A program made the translations under genes and the position numbers. DNA of 64,000 bases from Sphingomonas corticis. GTDB lineage: Bacteria > Pseudomonadota > Alphaproteobacteria > Sphingomonadales > Sphingomonadaceae. The stretch covers positions 412,989 through 476,988 of the forward strand of contig NZ_JAAVJH010000002.1 of the NCBI RefSeq assembly GCF_012035195.1. Direction: 5' to 3'. The notes beneath the pieces are model-generated. The model saw nothing but the letters and a program-made list of their open reading frames with translations, had not been told where the DNA came from and made no database searches. Positions 8,299-16,400 of this stretch are shown here, piece after piece (positions within the stretch are counted from its first letter, which is position 1; the number at the start of each line of letters is the position of its first letter).

Positions 8299-9990
8299 AT
8301 GACCGACCAGCCGCCGCCCCCGACGCCGCCGACGCTGGAGGAGCTCCAGCACTGGACCTGGCTGATGGGCCGCACGCAGCAGATGATGCTGGAGGCCGGC
8401 TTCGACGCGCTGCCCGCCGACGCGAACCCGCTGGCGCGCCAGGTGCGTGATTTCTGGTCGGATCAGCTCGCCCTGTTCGAGCGCATGACCAAGCCCGCCG
8501 TCGCACCGGCCGACGCGCCGGAGAAGGACCGCCGCTTCGCCGCGCCGCAGTGGCGCGACAATCCCTATTTCGCCTGGATCCGGCAGAGCTACGCGCTGAT
8601 GGCCGAGCACCTGCTGCGCGGCGTCGACCGGCTGGAGGGCGTGGACGAGAAGACCCGCGACCAGCTGCGCTTCGCCGCCAGGGGCTTCGTCGACGCCGCC
8701 AGCCCGTCGAACTTCGCCTTCACCAATCCCGAGGTGATCGAGAAGACGATCGAGACGCGCGGGCAGAACCTGATCGACGGCATGCAGAAGCTGCTCGCCG
8801 ATATCGGCAAGGGCCAGCTGACCCATACCGATCCGACCGCGTTCGAGGTGGGCCGCAACCTGGCGACGACGCCGGGCAAGGTGGTGAAGCGGACGCCGCT
8901 GTACGAGCTGATCCACTATGCGCCGACCACGGACACGGTGCTCGCGACGCCGCTGGTGATCTTCCCGCCGTGGATCAACCGCTTCTACATCCTCGATCTC
9001 ACGCCGGAGAAGAGCTTCATCCGCTGGGCCGTGGACCAGGGGCTGAGCGTGTTCATGGTCAGCTGGAAGTCCGCCGACGCGTCCATGGTGGACGTGGCGT
9101 GGGACGATTACGTCGCGGCGCAGGTGGACGCGGTGGACACGATCCGGGCGCTGCTGGACGTGCCGGGCGTCCACGCCATCGGCTATTGCGTCGCGGGCAC
9201 CACGCTGGCCGCGACGCTGGCGCTGCTGGCGGCGCGCGGCGAGGCGGACAAGGTCGCCAGCGCCACCTTCTTCACCGCGCAGGTCGATTTCGCGCGGGCG
9301 GGCGACCTGACGCACTTCGTCGACGACGAGCAGCTGGCGCTGATCCGCACGCTCAGTCCGCAGGGGTTCCTCGACGGGCGCTACATGGCCGCGACGTTCA
9401 ACCTGCTGCGCGGGCGCGACCTGATCTGGAACTACGTCACGAACAATTACCTACTCGGCAAGGATTACAGCGCATTCGACCTGCTGCACTGGAACGGCGA
9501 CACCACCAATCTGCCGGCCAGGTGGCACCTGTCCTACCTGACCGATCTCTACCGCGACAACCGGCTGGTGCAGCCGGGCGCGATGTCGGTGGCGGGAGTG
9601 CCGCTGGATCTGACCCGGGTGGCGACGCCCAGCTACGTCCAGGCGGGGCGAGAGGACCATATCGCCCCCGCGGAGAGCGTGTGGAAGCTGACGCATCATT
9701 TCCGCGGGCCGTTGCGCTTCGTGCTGGCTGGGTCGGGCCATATCGCGGGCGTGGTGAACCCGCCCGCCGCGCGCAAGTATCAATACTGGACCAACGACGG
9801 CGAGGCCGCGTCGCTGGACGAGTTCGTCGCCGGCGCGACGGAGACCAAGGGCAGCTGGTGGCCCGACTGGATCGCGTGGCTGCGCGGTCACGGTGCGGAC
9901 GAGCGCCCGGCCACCGGTGCGCGGCAGCCGGGCGGCGGCAACCTGCCGGCGCTGGACGATGCGCCCGGCCGCTACGTGCGGGAACGCTGA
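8299..9990 (+). CDS. phaC: Class I poly(3-hydroxyalkanoate) synthase
   Basis: A 563-residue PHA synthase that polymerises (R)-3-hydroxyacyl-CoA at the surface of storage granules. The N-terminal domain contains NPYFAWIRQSYALMAEHL. The alpha/beta-hydrolase domain contains PWINRFYILDL, SVFMVSWKSAD and the catalytic Cys in HAIGYCVAGTTLAATL (Cys about residue 296). The catalytic Asp is in REDHIAPAESVWK and the His in LAGSGHIAGVVNPP. The lipase-like box reads GYCVAG rather than the GxCxGG of Cupriavidus PhaC. GAGAGG upstream of the ATG supports the start. A phasin follows 84 bases downstream behind its own regulatory site. No phaA, phaB or phaR is visible nearby. Confidence 0.95.
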   Translation: MTDQPPPPTPPTLEELQHWTWLMGRTQQMMLEAGFDALPADANPLARQVRDFWSDQLALFERMTKPAVAPADAPEKDRRFAAPQWRDNPYFAWIRQSYALMAEHLLRGVDRLEGVDEKTRDQLRFAARGFVDAASPSNFAFTNPEVIEKTIETRGQNLIDGMQKLLADIGKGQLTHTDPTAFEVGRNLATTPGKVVKRTPLYELIHYAPTTDTVLATPLVIFPPWINRFYILDLTPEKSFIRWAVDQGLSVFMVSWKSADASMVDVAWDDYVAAQVDAVDTIRALLDVPGVHAIGYCVAGTTLAATLALLAARGEADKVASATFFTAQVDFARAGDLTHFVDDEQLALIRTLSPQGFLDGRYMAATFNLLRGRDLIWNYVTNNYLLGKDYSAFDLLHWNGDTTNLPARWHLSYLTDLYRDNRLVQPGAMSVAGVPLDLTRVATPSYVQAGREDHIAPAESVWKLTHHFRGPLRFVLAGSGHIAGVVNPPAARKYQYWTNDGEAASLDEFVAGATETKGSWWPDWIAWLRGHGADERPATGARQPGGGNLPALDDAPGRYVRER

Positions 9991-10001
9991 CCGCCTCTTG
10001 C

Positions 10002-10057
10002 TGCACTGCACAATTCAGCCTTGCATTCGGTTGCAGGTGCCACTATTGTGCAGTGCA
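10002..10057. promoter_or_regulatory. Phasin promoter inverted repeat, probable PhaR-type operator
   Basis: TGCACTGCACAAT at 10002-10014 and its exact reverse complement ATTGTGCAGTGCA at 10045-10057 form a 13-base perfect inverted repeat with 30 bases between. Each arm contains the near-palindrome TGCA(C/G)TGCA. PhaR repressors of alphaproteobacteria (for example Paracoccus) bind TGC/GCA-rich dyads upstream of phasin genes, so an operator is the likeliest reading. The second arm ends 17 bases before the phasin ATG, next to its ribosome-binding site, a position suited to repression. Confidence 0.6.
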
Positions 10058-10074
10058 ACAAGGAGGAGCAGGAT

Positions 10075-10731
10075 ATGGCCCAGCCGATCGATCGCAAGCG
10101 CTCGCCCGCCGCGTCCAAGCCGCGCGTCGCCAAGCCGGTGGTCGCGGCGTCGTCGCCCGACGCCTCCGTCATCGAGCCGGTCGCGACGATACCGGCCCCC
10201 GCGGCACCCGCTGACGCAGCGCCGGTCGCCGTGGTCGAGCCCGCCGTGTCGCCGGCACCTATCGCAGTCGAGGAAACACCGATGAACGAGACCATCCGCA
10301 ACGCGGCCGAGAACGTCCAGGCCTCCGCCCAGGCGAACGTCGCCAAGTTCGGCGAGCAGGCGAAGTCCGCGTTCGAGAAGGGCAAGGTCCATCTCGAGGA
10401 CTATGCCGAGTTCCAGAAGGGCAACGTCGAGGCGCTGGCCGAGTCGGCGCGCATCGCCGCCAAGGGCTTCGAGACGCTGGGCCAGGACGCCGCCGCCTTC
10501 GCGAAGCGGTCGTTCGACACCACGTCGGAGACGCTGAAGGCGATGGCGCAGGTCAAGTCGCCGACCGAGCTGATGAAGCTGCAGGCCGACTATCTGCGCG
10601 GCGCGTTCGACGCCCTCGTCGCCGAGACGTCGCGCTCGACCGAGGCGTCGCTGAAGCTGGCAGGCGAGGTCGCCAAGCCGCTGCAGAACCGCATGGCGCT
10701 GGCCGCGGAAAAGGTGAAGGTCGCCGCGTAA
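10075..10731 (+). CDS. Phasin family protein
   Basis: A 218-residue PHA granule-associated protein. The first 70 residues are a basic then Ala/Pro-rich, probably disordered segment. The rest is a phasin_2-type amphipathic helical domain (NETIRNAAENVQ, KGNVEALAESARIAAKGFE, SPTELMKLQADYLRGAFD). AAGGAGGAG lies 6-14 bases upstream of ATG 10075 and fixes the start; an internal ATG at 10282 would give only the helical domain. The position directly after phaC supports a role in granule coating and size control. Repression by a PhaR-like protein is inferred from the inverted repeat upstream. Confidence 0.9.
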   Translation: MAQPIDRKRSPAASKPRVAKPVVAASSPDASVIEPVATIPAPAAPADAAPVAVVEPAVSPAPIAVEETPMNETIRNAAENVQASAQANVAKFGEQAKSAFEKGKVHLEDYAEFQKGNVEALAESARIAAKGFETLGQDAAAFAKRSFDTTSETLKAMAQVKSPTELMKLQADYLRGAFDALVAETSRSTEASLKLAGEVAKPLQNRMALAAEKVKVAA

Positions 10732-10753
10732 CACGGCGCCCGACGACGGACGG

Positions 10754-10786
10754 GGGGCGGTCGCCGCGGTGCGGCCGCCCCTTTTT
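10754..10786 (+). terminator. Intrinsic terminator after the phasin gene
   Basis: GGGGCGG (10754-10760) pairs with CCGCCCC (10775-10781) and is followed directly by five T residues. It lies 22 bases after the phasin stop and separates phasin from clpS. Confidence 0.75.
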
Positions 10787-10842
10787 CGTGCGCGCCGCGT
10801 CTTGCCCTCCCGCCCTCGCTTGCCATATCCCGCGCCGTGTCC

Positions 10843-11196
10843 ATGCAACGACGACTCCCTTCGATGGCCGGTCCCGAGGACGACGGCGCGGATAACGGCG
10901 GCACCGGCGTCGGCATCGCCACGCGCACGCGGTCGAAGACGAAGAAGCCGACTCCCTATCGCGTGCTGATGCTGAACGACGACTACACGCCGATGGAGTT
11001 CGTCGTCCTGTGCCTCCAGCGTTTCTTCCGCATGAGCGTGGAGGAGGCGACGCGGGTGATGCTGCACGTCCACCAGAAGGGCGTGGGCGTGTGCGGTGTC
11101 TTCTCCTACGAGGTGGCGGAGACGAAGGTGGGGCAGGTGATGGACTTCGCCCGGCAGAACCAGCACCCGCTGCAATGCACGCTGGAGAAGGCGTGA
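10843..11196 (+). CDS. clpS: ATP-dependent Clp protease adaptor protein
   Basis: A ClpS adaptor that binds N-degron substrates and delivers them to ClpAP. The core domain carries the family blocks [17 protein letters not shown], the helix with [17 protein letters not shown], and [16 protein letters not shown]. About 35 flexible N-terminal residues precede it, which is normal because that tail inhibits ClpA. The start is uncertain: GTG 10837, ATG 10843 and ATG 10864 are all in frame and none has a convincing ribosome-binding site. No clpA follows in the window. Confidence 0.9.
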   Translation: MQRRLPSMAGPEDDGADNGGTGVGIATRTRSKTKKPTPYRVLMLNDDYTPMEFVVLCLQRFFRMSVEEATRVMLHVHQKGVGVCGVFSYEVAETKVGQVMDFARQNQHPLQCTLEKA

Positions 11197-11253
11197 TCTG
11201 ATCTTGCCGCGGCGCCGCCACGCGCGATAGTCTTTCTGCCGAAGGAGAGGCTC

Positions 11254-12084
11254 ATGTGCGATGCCGACACCGACGCCGACAATGTCCGGCTGTCCCGACG
11301 CCAGTTCGCGCTGGGCGCCAGCGTGGGCAGCATGGCGGCGCTGCTGCCCAGCCCCGCGGATGCCCGCCCCGCCGCCGGGCGGGCCGTGACGATCGAGACG
11401 CCCGACGGCCCGGCGCAGGCCTATTTTGCCGCGCCGACGACCGGGCGGCACCCCGCGGTGTTGGTGTGGCCCGACATCATGGGGCTGCGCCCGGCGTTCG
11501 AGGGAATGGCGGTGCGACTGGCCGAATCGGGCTATGCCGTGCTGGCCGTGAACCAGTTCCACCGATCGACGAAGACGCCCTTCACCGCGCTGCCCGACGC
11601 GCGGGCGAAGGCGATGGAGTGGCGCAAGGCGATCACGCCCGAGGCGACGACGCGCGACGCGCTCGCCTTCGCGCGTTGGCTGGACGCGCGCAAGGAGGTC
11701 GATGCCGGGCGGCCGATGGCCTCGACCGGCTATTGCATGGGCGGGCCGATGACCTTCCTCACCGCCGCCGCGCTGCCCGCGCGGGTGCGCGCCATCGCCT
11801 CGTTCCACGGCGCGGGGATGGTGGGCGAGGCGCCGACCAGTCCGGTCCGGCTGATTCCCCGGCTGAAGGGACGCGCACTGATCGCGATCGCGCAGAACGA
11901 CGATGCGCGCGCGCCCGGCGACAAGGACGCGCTGCGCGCCGCCTTCACCGCGGCGAACCTGCCGGCGGAGATCGAGGTGTACCCCGCCAACCACGGCTGG
12001 TGCCCGCCGGACAGCCCCGCCTACGACAAGGACCAGGCGGAGCGCGCCTGGGCGCGGCAGCTGGCGCTGCTGAAGACGCTGTAG
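11254..12084 (+). CDS. Dienelactone hydrolase family protein with Tat signal
   Basis: A 276-residue alpha/beta hydrolase. The N-terminus has a twin-arginine motif, LSRRQFALGASVG, followed by a hydrophobic stretch and an Ala-rich cleavage region, so export to the periplasm is likely. The dienelactone hydrolase fold is shown by VLVWPDIMGLRPAFEGMA, the nucleophile elbow GYCMGG (Cys nucleophile) and the late His in YPANHGWC. Such proteins hydrolyse lactones or esters; the actual substrate is not deducible. GGAGAGG precedes the ATG. A GST gene follows after 13 bases, so the two are probably cotranscribed. Confidence 0.85.
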   Translation: MCDADTDADNVRLSRRQFALGASVGSMAALLPSPADARPAAGRAVTIETPDGPAQAYFAAPTTGRHPAVLVWPDIMGLRPAFEGMAVRLAESGYAVLAVNQFHRSTKTPFTALPDARAKAMEWRKAITPEATTRDALAFARWLDARKEVDAGRPMASTGYCMGGPMTFLTAAALPARVRAIASFHGAGMVGEAPTSPVRLIPRLKGRALIAIAQNDDARAPGDKDALRAAFTAANLPAEIEVYPANHGWCPPDSPAYDKDQAERAWARQLALLKTL

Positions 12085-12097
12085 GGAGGAGGCCGGC

Positions 12098-12703
12098 GTG
12101 GCATTGACCTTCTACACCAATCCCATGTCGCGCGGCCGCATCGCGCGCTGGATGCTGGAGGAGACGGGCGAGCCGTACGAGACGGTGCTGGTCGACTGGA
12201 CCGACAAGCCCACCGCGCTGCTGGCCGCCAACCCGCTGGGCAAGGTGCCGACGATCGAGCACGACGGCCATGTCGTCAGCGAGGCGGCGGCGATCTGCGC
12301 CTATTGCGCGGAGGCGTTTCCCGCCGCCGGACTGGCGCCGACCGCGGCGGAGCGCGCGCCCTACCTGCGCTGGATGTTCTTCACCGCGGGGCCGCTGGAG
12401 GCGGCGATGATGGACAAGGCGCTGGGCGCGGAGGTGCCCGCCGCCAAGCGCGGCATGGTCGGCTACGGCAGCTTCGCCGAGGCGGTGGACACGCTGGAGC
12501 ACGCCGTGTCGCGCGCGCCGTACGTGGCCGGCGACCGCTTCACCGCGGCGGACGTCTACGTCGGCAGCGCGGTGGGATGGTTCACGCAGTTCGGCATGCT
12601 GGATAAGCGCCCCGCCTTCACCGACTATCTTGCCCGGCTGTGGAACCGCCCCGCCTGGGTGCGCGCGCGGGAGATCGACGACGCGTTGATGCCGGCGGCG
12701 TGA
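12098..12703 (+). CDS. Glutathione S-transferase family protein
   Basis: A 201-residue two-domain GST. The thioredoxin-like N-terminal half begins FYTNPMSRGRIARWMLEE and includes the glutathione-contacting NPLGKVPTIEHDG and the SEAAAICAYCAE helix. The all-helical C-terminal half includes VAGDRFTAADVYVGS. The start is GTG 12098 with GGAGGA 7 bases upstream. It probably conjugates or reduces small electrophiles, with unknown substrate. It converges on the stress operon that begins on the other strand 15 bases further on. Confidence 0.88.
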   Translation: MALTFYTNPMSRGRIARWMLEETGEPYETVLVDWTDKPTALLAANPLGKVPTIEHDGHVVSEAAAICAYCAEAFPAAGLAPTAAERAPYLRWMFFTAGPLEAAMMDKALGAEVPAAKRGMVGYGSFAEAVDTLEHAVSRAPYVAGDRFTAADVYVGSAVGWFTQFGMLDKRPAFTDYLARLWNRPAWVRAREIDDALMPAA

Positions 12704-12718
12704 CGCGGGAGCGGCGCG

Positions 12719-13174
12719 CTACTCCGCCGCCAGCCGCCTCGCCACCTCCGCCAGCTGGTCCGCGGAGGCGCCCCAGCCCGCCTCGAACCCCATGGCCTCG
12801 TGCCCGGCGCGCGCCGCCTCGGTCCAGTGGCGCGCGATTGCCTCATATCGGGTGCGCCCGTCGCCCAGGTCCTCGAACCGGTCGATCCGCACCATGAAGG
12901 GACCGGCGGGATGCCAGTCGGCGGTGACGGCGTCGGTGGCGACCACCAGACGCTCGGGCACGACCTCCAGGTAGATGCCCGACAGCGGCTGCTCCTCGCC
13001 ATCCGGGCCGCGGAACACCATCTCGCTCCGGCCGCCGGGGCGCAGCTCCTGGGTCACGATCTCGGCGCGCCAGGGCCGCGGGCACAGCCATTCCTCGCCA
13101 TGCTCGCTCCACGCGCGCCACACCGCGGCGACGGGCGCATCGATGACGCGCTCCAGCTTCAGCTCGTGGCTCAC
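12719..13174 (-). CDS. SRPBCC / AHSA1-like domain protein
   Basis: A 151-residue START-like fold protein of the Aha1 C-terminal (AHSA1/SRPBCC) group. Diagnostic stretches are LERVIDAPVAAVWRAWSE at the N-terminus, RPGGRSEMVFRGPDG, and a Trp-containing C-terminal helix. These proteins bind hydrophobic ligands in a deep cavity; no enzymatic residues stand out. The start is GTG 13174, overlapping the stop of the upstream VOC gene (GTGA). It is the last gene of a six-gene minus-strand run whose members commonly travel together in bacterial genomes. Confidence 0.85.
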   Translation of the reverse strand: MSHELKLERVIDAPVAAVWRAWSEHGEEWLCPRPWRAEIVTQELRPGGRSEMVFRGPDGEEQPLSGIYLEVVPERLVVATDAVTADWHPAGPFMVRIDRFEDLGDGRTRYEAIARHWTEAARAGHEAMGFEAGWGASADQLAEVARRLAAE

Positions 13175-13650
13175 CGGATCGCCTCCTCGATGGCGGCGAC
13201 GTCGATCTTCACCATCGTCATCATCGCCGCGAAGGCGCGCCGGCGCACGCCCGCATCGCCGCTCGCCATCGCATCGTTCAGGACACGCGGCGTGATCTGC
13301 CACGAATAGCCCCAGCGATCGGTGCACCAGCCGCACGCCTGCGCCGCGCCGCCGTTGCCGAGGATCGCGTCCCAGTAGCGGTCGGTCTCGGCCTGGTCCG
13401 CGGTCTCCACCATGAACGACACCGCCTGGCTGGGCTTCGTATCGGGACCGCCGTTCAGCCCCATGAAGCGCTGCCCGAGCAGGGTGAAATCCACCACCAG
13501 CTCGTCGCCCGCGCTGCCGGCGGGAAAGTCGGTCGGCGCGGCATAGGCACCGTCGACATGGCTGTCGGGAAAGGTCGCCGTGTAGAACTCGGCCGCCTTG
13601 CGGGCCTCGCCGTGGTCGAACCAGAGGCAGGTACGGAATCGCGCGCCCAT
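13171..13650 (-). CDS. VOC family protein, PhnB / 3-demethylubiquinone methyltransferase-like fold
   Basis: A 159-residue vicinal-oxygen-chelate protein. It begins RFRTCLWFDHGEARKAAEFY, has LLGQRFMGLNGGPDTKPSQAV in the middle and CGWCTDRWGYSWQITPRVL near the end, the signature of the PhnB-like subgroup. Despite the database name these are not proven methyltransferases. It lies one base after the two-domain VOC gene and overlaps the AHSA1-like gene by four bases, so it is translationally coupled. Function is unknown; detoxification of a small metabolite is plausible. Confidence 0.85.
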   Translation of the reverse strand: MGARFRTCLWFDHGEARKAAEFYTATFPDSHVDGAYAAPTDFPAGSAGDELVVDFTLLGQRFMGLNGGPDTKPSQAVSFMVETADQAETDRYWDAILGNGGAAQACGWCTDRWGYSWQITPRVLNDAMASGDAGVRRRAFAAMMTMVKIDVAAIEEAIR

Positions 13651-13651
13651 C

Positions 13652-14437
13652 TCACTTCTCCTTGCGCGGGCCCACCAGCCCGACCTGATGGCCGTGCGGG
13701 TCGGTGATGTTGGCGGAATGGTCGCCGCCCGGGATCGGGTCCGGCCCCTGGACCAGCGCGCCGCCCCTCGCCTGTGCCGTGAGGATGGCGGCGTCGATGT
13801 CGGGCACGTTGACGTACCAGTTCCACCGCGCTGGCGCGCCCGTCAGTGCGCTGGACATGATCGCGCCGGGACGAAAATCCTGTCCCTTGCCGATGAAGGC
13901 GTACTCGCCCATGTCTCCCATCGGCATCGCCCCCGCCTTTTCCCATCCGAACAGCGCGCCGTAAAAGGCGAAGGCGGCGTCGGGATCGGGCGTGGCCAGT
14001 TCGATCCACACGCCGTGCCCCATCGCCTGCGCCGTCTGTTCGAACGCTCGCGACGGCTCCGCGCCGGTGCCGCGCATGATCGTGAAGGCGACGCCCTGCG
14101 GATCGTGCGCCACCGCGAAGCGGCCGACATGGGGGATGTCGGCCGGGCCGAACGCGATCGATCCGCCAAGCCCGCTGATACGCCGCGCCGCGTCGTCCAC
14201 GTCCTCCACGCCGAGATAGACGGACCAGCCGACGGCGGCCGGAGCCTGCGGCGGCGGCGTCATCAGCCCGGCGACGTCGACGCCCTCGGGCGTGCTGGCG
14301 ATCAGGTAGCCGCCGTGCTCCGCCATGGGCGAGGGCGCCACCTGCCAGCCGGCGAGGGCGGCATAGAAGTCGCCCGAAGCCGCCGCATCCGGCGTGTGGA
14401 GCTCGAACCAGACCGGGTGTCCCTGCTTCTCCGTCAT
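13652..14437 (-). CDS. VOC family protein with two glyoxalase-like domains
   Basis: A 261-residue protein made of two vicinal-oxygen-chelate domains in tandem. The first begins GHPVWFELHTPDAAASGDFY and the second begins GVWIELATPDPDAAFAFYGA. Each ends with a strand rich in the fold's typical Gly and Asp (DIPHVGRFAVAHDPQG and ITDPHGHQVGLVG). I start at ATG 14437 because GGAGG lies 9 bases upstream; a GTG three codons earlier touches that ribosome-binding site and is unlikely. The architecture matches the CFP30B-like group of unknown function. Confidence 0.85.
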   Translation of the reverse strand: MTEKQGHPVWFELHTPDAAASGDFYAALAGWQVAPSPMAEHGGYLIASTPEGVDVAGLMTPPPQAPAAVGWSVYLGVEDVDDAARRISGLGGSIAFGPADIPHVGRFAVAHDPQGVAFTIMRGTGAEPSRAFEQTAQAMGHGVWIELATPDPDAAFAFYGALFGWEKAGAMPMGDMGEYAFIGKGQDFRPGAIMSSALTGAPARWNWYVNVPDIDAAILTAQARGGALVQGPDPIPGGDHSANITDPHGHQVGLVGPRKEK

Positions 14438-14453
14438 CTGTTCCACCCTCCGT

Positions 14454-15173
14454 TCACAGCAACAGCAGCGGCGTGAAGCCGCCGAACATCATGCGCTTGC
14501 CGTCCATGCCGCGTTCGTCGGGCGATCCGGCGAGCCGGTCGTCGGCCATCAGCTTCTCCCAAGCGGCGTCGCGCACCGCCTTGGACGGCCACTCGATCCA
14601 GCCGAAGGCGACGCTCTCGCCCTCCTTCAGGTGCGTGGCGCGCTTGTAGTCGGTGACCTTGCCGTCGGGCACGTCGTCACCCCAGGCATCGACGACGCGG
14701 GTGGCGCCATGCTCGACGAATGCCTCGGCCGAGCTGCGGCTGAAGGCGAGATACGCCGCCTTCGCGTCGGTCGCGGCGGGCACGACGACGCCGTCGAGAT
14801 AGCCGAAGTCGCCACCGGGTCCCGCCTCGTTGATGACGTCGAAGCCGGCGTAGATCATGCGGCTGCCGTCGAACGGCATGTCGGCGCCCATCGCCTCCAT
14901 CCGCGGATCCGCCATCATTTGCGCGTTGGCGGCGTCGCGCGCCGCCTTGTCGGGATATTCGAACCAGCTGAACAGCACGGTCTCGCCGTCCTTCGCCTGT
15001 ACCGCGGACCACAGGTCGTTGACCGTGCCGCGCGGCACGTCGTCGCCCCATGTCTCCACGAAGCGCGCGGCGCCGAACTCCTTCACCAGCGCCGCGGCCT
15101 CGCGCGCGTGGGCGACGTAGCGATCCCGGTTCTGCGTCGGCACGGCGGTGACGAATCCCTCGACATAGGTCAT
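14454..15173 (-). CDS. DUF1428 tandem-repeat protein
   Basis: A 239-residue protein formed by two copies of the DUF1428 (YbaA-like) ferredoxin-like domain, whereas most family members have one. Copy 1 begins YVEGFVTAVPTQNRDRYVAH and copy 2 begins YLDGVVVPAATDAKAAYLAF. Matching pieces recur: VETWGDDVPRGTVND and VDAWGDDVPDGKVTD, MMADPRMEAMG and LMADDRLAGSP. Function is unknown. The stop of the upstream GST overlaps its ATG by four bases. It is an internal duplication rather than an assembly artefact, because the two halves differ substantially. Confidence 0.88.
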   Translation of the reverse strand: MTYVEGFVTAVPTQNRDRYVAHAREAAALVKEFGAARFVETWGDDVPRGTVNDLWSAVQAKDGETVLFSWFEYPDKAARDAANAQMMADPRMEAMGADMPFDGSRMIYAGFDVINEAGPGGDFGYLDGVVVPAATDAKAAYLAFSRSSAEAFVEHGATRVVDAWGDDVPDGKVTDYKRATHLKEGESVAFGWIEWPSKAVRDAAWEKLMADDRLAGSPDERGMDGKRMMFGGFTPLLLL

Positions 15174-15877
15174 GCGATCTCTCCCTCGCCGGCCAGGCCC
15201 TGTGCCTTCAGCCACTCGTCGAAGCCTGGCGGCGGTGCGCCGGTGAAGCCCGCCAGCTGGTCCGCCAGCGCCCGCGCGAAGGCAGGTCGCGCCTCGCCGC
15301 GCGCGACATAGGCGGCGAGATTGTCGTAGCGGTCGAGAAAGCCGTCGCCGGCGACGATCCGCAGAACCGACACCATCATCAGGTCGCCCGCGGTGAAGGT
15401 GTCGCCCTCCAGCCAGGATTTGCTGCCCAGCCGGTTCGACAATTCGTCCAGCCGCCCGTGAATGCGCTGCTCGACCGCGGGCAGGCGCGGCTTGGACCAC
15501 GGTTCCGCGCGCTCGAACAGGGTGGCGATGGCGTGATCCATGATCGGCGGCTCGACCGTGTTCAGCGCGGCGAACACCCACTCGATCGCGCGGGCGCGCC
15601 CGTCCCGCGTTTCGGGCAGCAGGCCGTCGTGCGTATCGGCGACGTGCAGCACGATCGCGCCCGATTCGAAGAGGACGAGGTCGCCCTCCTCGTAGGTCGG
15701 CACCTGGCCGAACGGCTGGCGTCCGCGATGCGGCGCGCCCTTCTGCTCGCCCTGCGACAGGTAGAGCACGTCGTAGGGCTGCCCCACTTCCTCGAGCGCC
15801 CAGCGCACGCGCAGGTCGCGCACCTGGCCGCGAGCGAAATCGGGCACCCAGTCGAAGGCGGTGATGATCGGCTTCAT
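15170..15877 (-). CDS. Glutathione S-transferase family protein
   Basis: A 235-residue GST. The N-terminal domain shows FARGQVRDLRVRWALEEVG, GRQPFGQVPTYEEGDLVLFESGAI with the glutathione gamma-Glu contact, and the C-terminal helical domain shows WLEGDTFTAGDLMMVSVLRI. The ATG at 15877 has an AG-rich stretch (GAGAGGA) just upstream. It is the second gene of the operon and overlaps the DUF1428 gene. Substrate is unknown. Confidence 0.88.
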   Translation of the reverse strand: MKPIITAFDWVPDFARGQVRDLRVRWALEEVGQPYDVLYLSQGEQKGAPHRGRQPFGQVPTYEEGDLVLFESGAIVLHVADTHDGLLPETRDGRARAIEWVFAALNTVEPPIMDHAIATLFERAEPWSKPRLPAVEQRIHGRLDELSNRLGSKSWLEGDTFTAGDLMMVSVLRIVAGDGFLDRYDNLAAYVARGEARPAFARALADQLAGFTGAPPPGFDEWLKAQGLAGEGEIA

Positions 15878-15903
15878 CGTTCCTCTCCTCTCTCTGTCTC
15901 GTC

Positions 15904-16332
15904 TCAGGCTTGTGCGGGCGCGGCGAACGCCTGCTCCGCCGCCGCCATGTCCATGAAGAACGGACCCCAGCCGTGGCCGTCCGGATCCTCGAAGGCGCGG
16001 CTGTACATGTAGCCGTGGTCCTCCGCCCCGTGCGCCTCGCGTCCGCCCGCGGCGATCGCCGCCTCGGTGATGGCGTCCACTGCGGCGCGGCTGTCCAACG
16101 ACAGCGCGAACAGCGCCTGCGTCTCCGTCGCCGGGTCGACGATCCGCTTCGGCGTGAAGGTGGCGTAGAAGCCGTGCTCCAGCAGCATCACGTTGATCGT
16201 GTCCGACCAGACCATGCCCGACCCGCGCTCGTTGGAGAACATCTCGTTCTTCTCGAACCCGATCGCCTCGTAGAAGGCGGTGGACCGGGCGACGTCCGCC
16301 ACCGGCAGATTCACGAAGATCATCTTCGGCAT
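15904..16332 (-). CDS. VOC family protein, first gene of the stress operon
   Basis: A 142-residue glyoxalase/bleomycin-resistance-like protein: MIFVNLPVADVARSTAFYEA at the N-terminus, NVMLLEHGFYATFTPKRI in the middle and DHGYMYSRAFEDPDGHGWGPFF at the end. The last block is typical of the family that includes YaeR and relatives. ATG 16332 is preceded by GGGAGAG. It is divergent from the HxlR regulator across 68 bases, so that protein probably controls this operon. Confidence 0.87.
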   Translation of the reverse strand: MPKMIFVNLPVADVARSTAFYEAIGFEKNEMFSNERGSGMVWSDTINVMLLEHGFYATFTPKRIVDPATETQALFALSLDSRAAVDAITEAAIAAGGREAHGAEDHGYMYSRAFEDPDGHGWGPFFMDMAAAEQAFAAPAQA

Positions 16333-16400
16333 GGCACGCTCTCCCTCCCGGCGACTCGCCGCCTTGCCGTTGGTGCCTTCTTCGGTTATTAAAAGCAACG

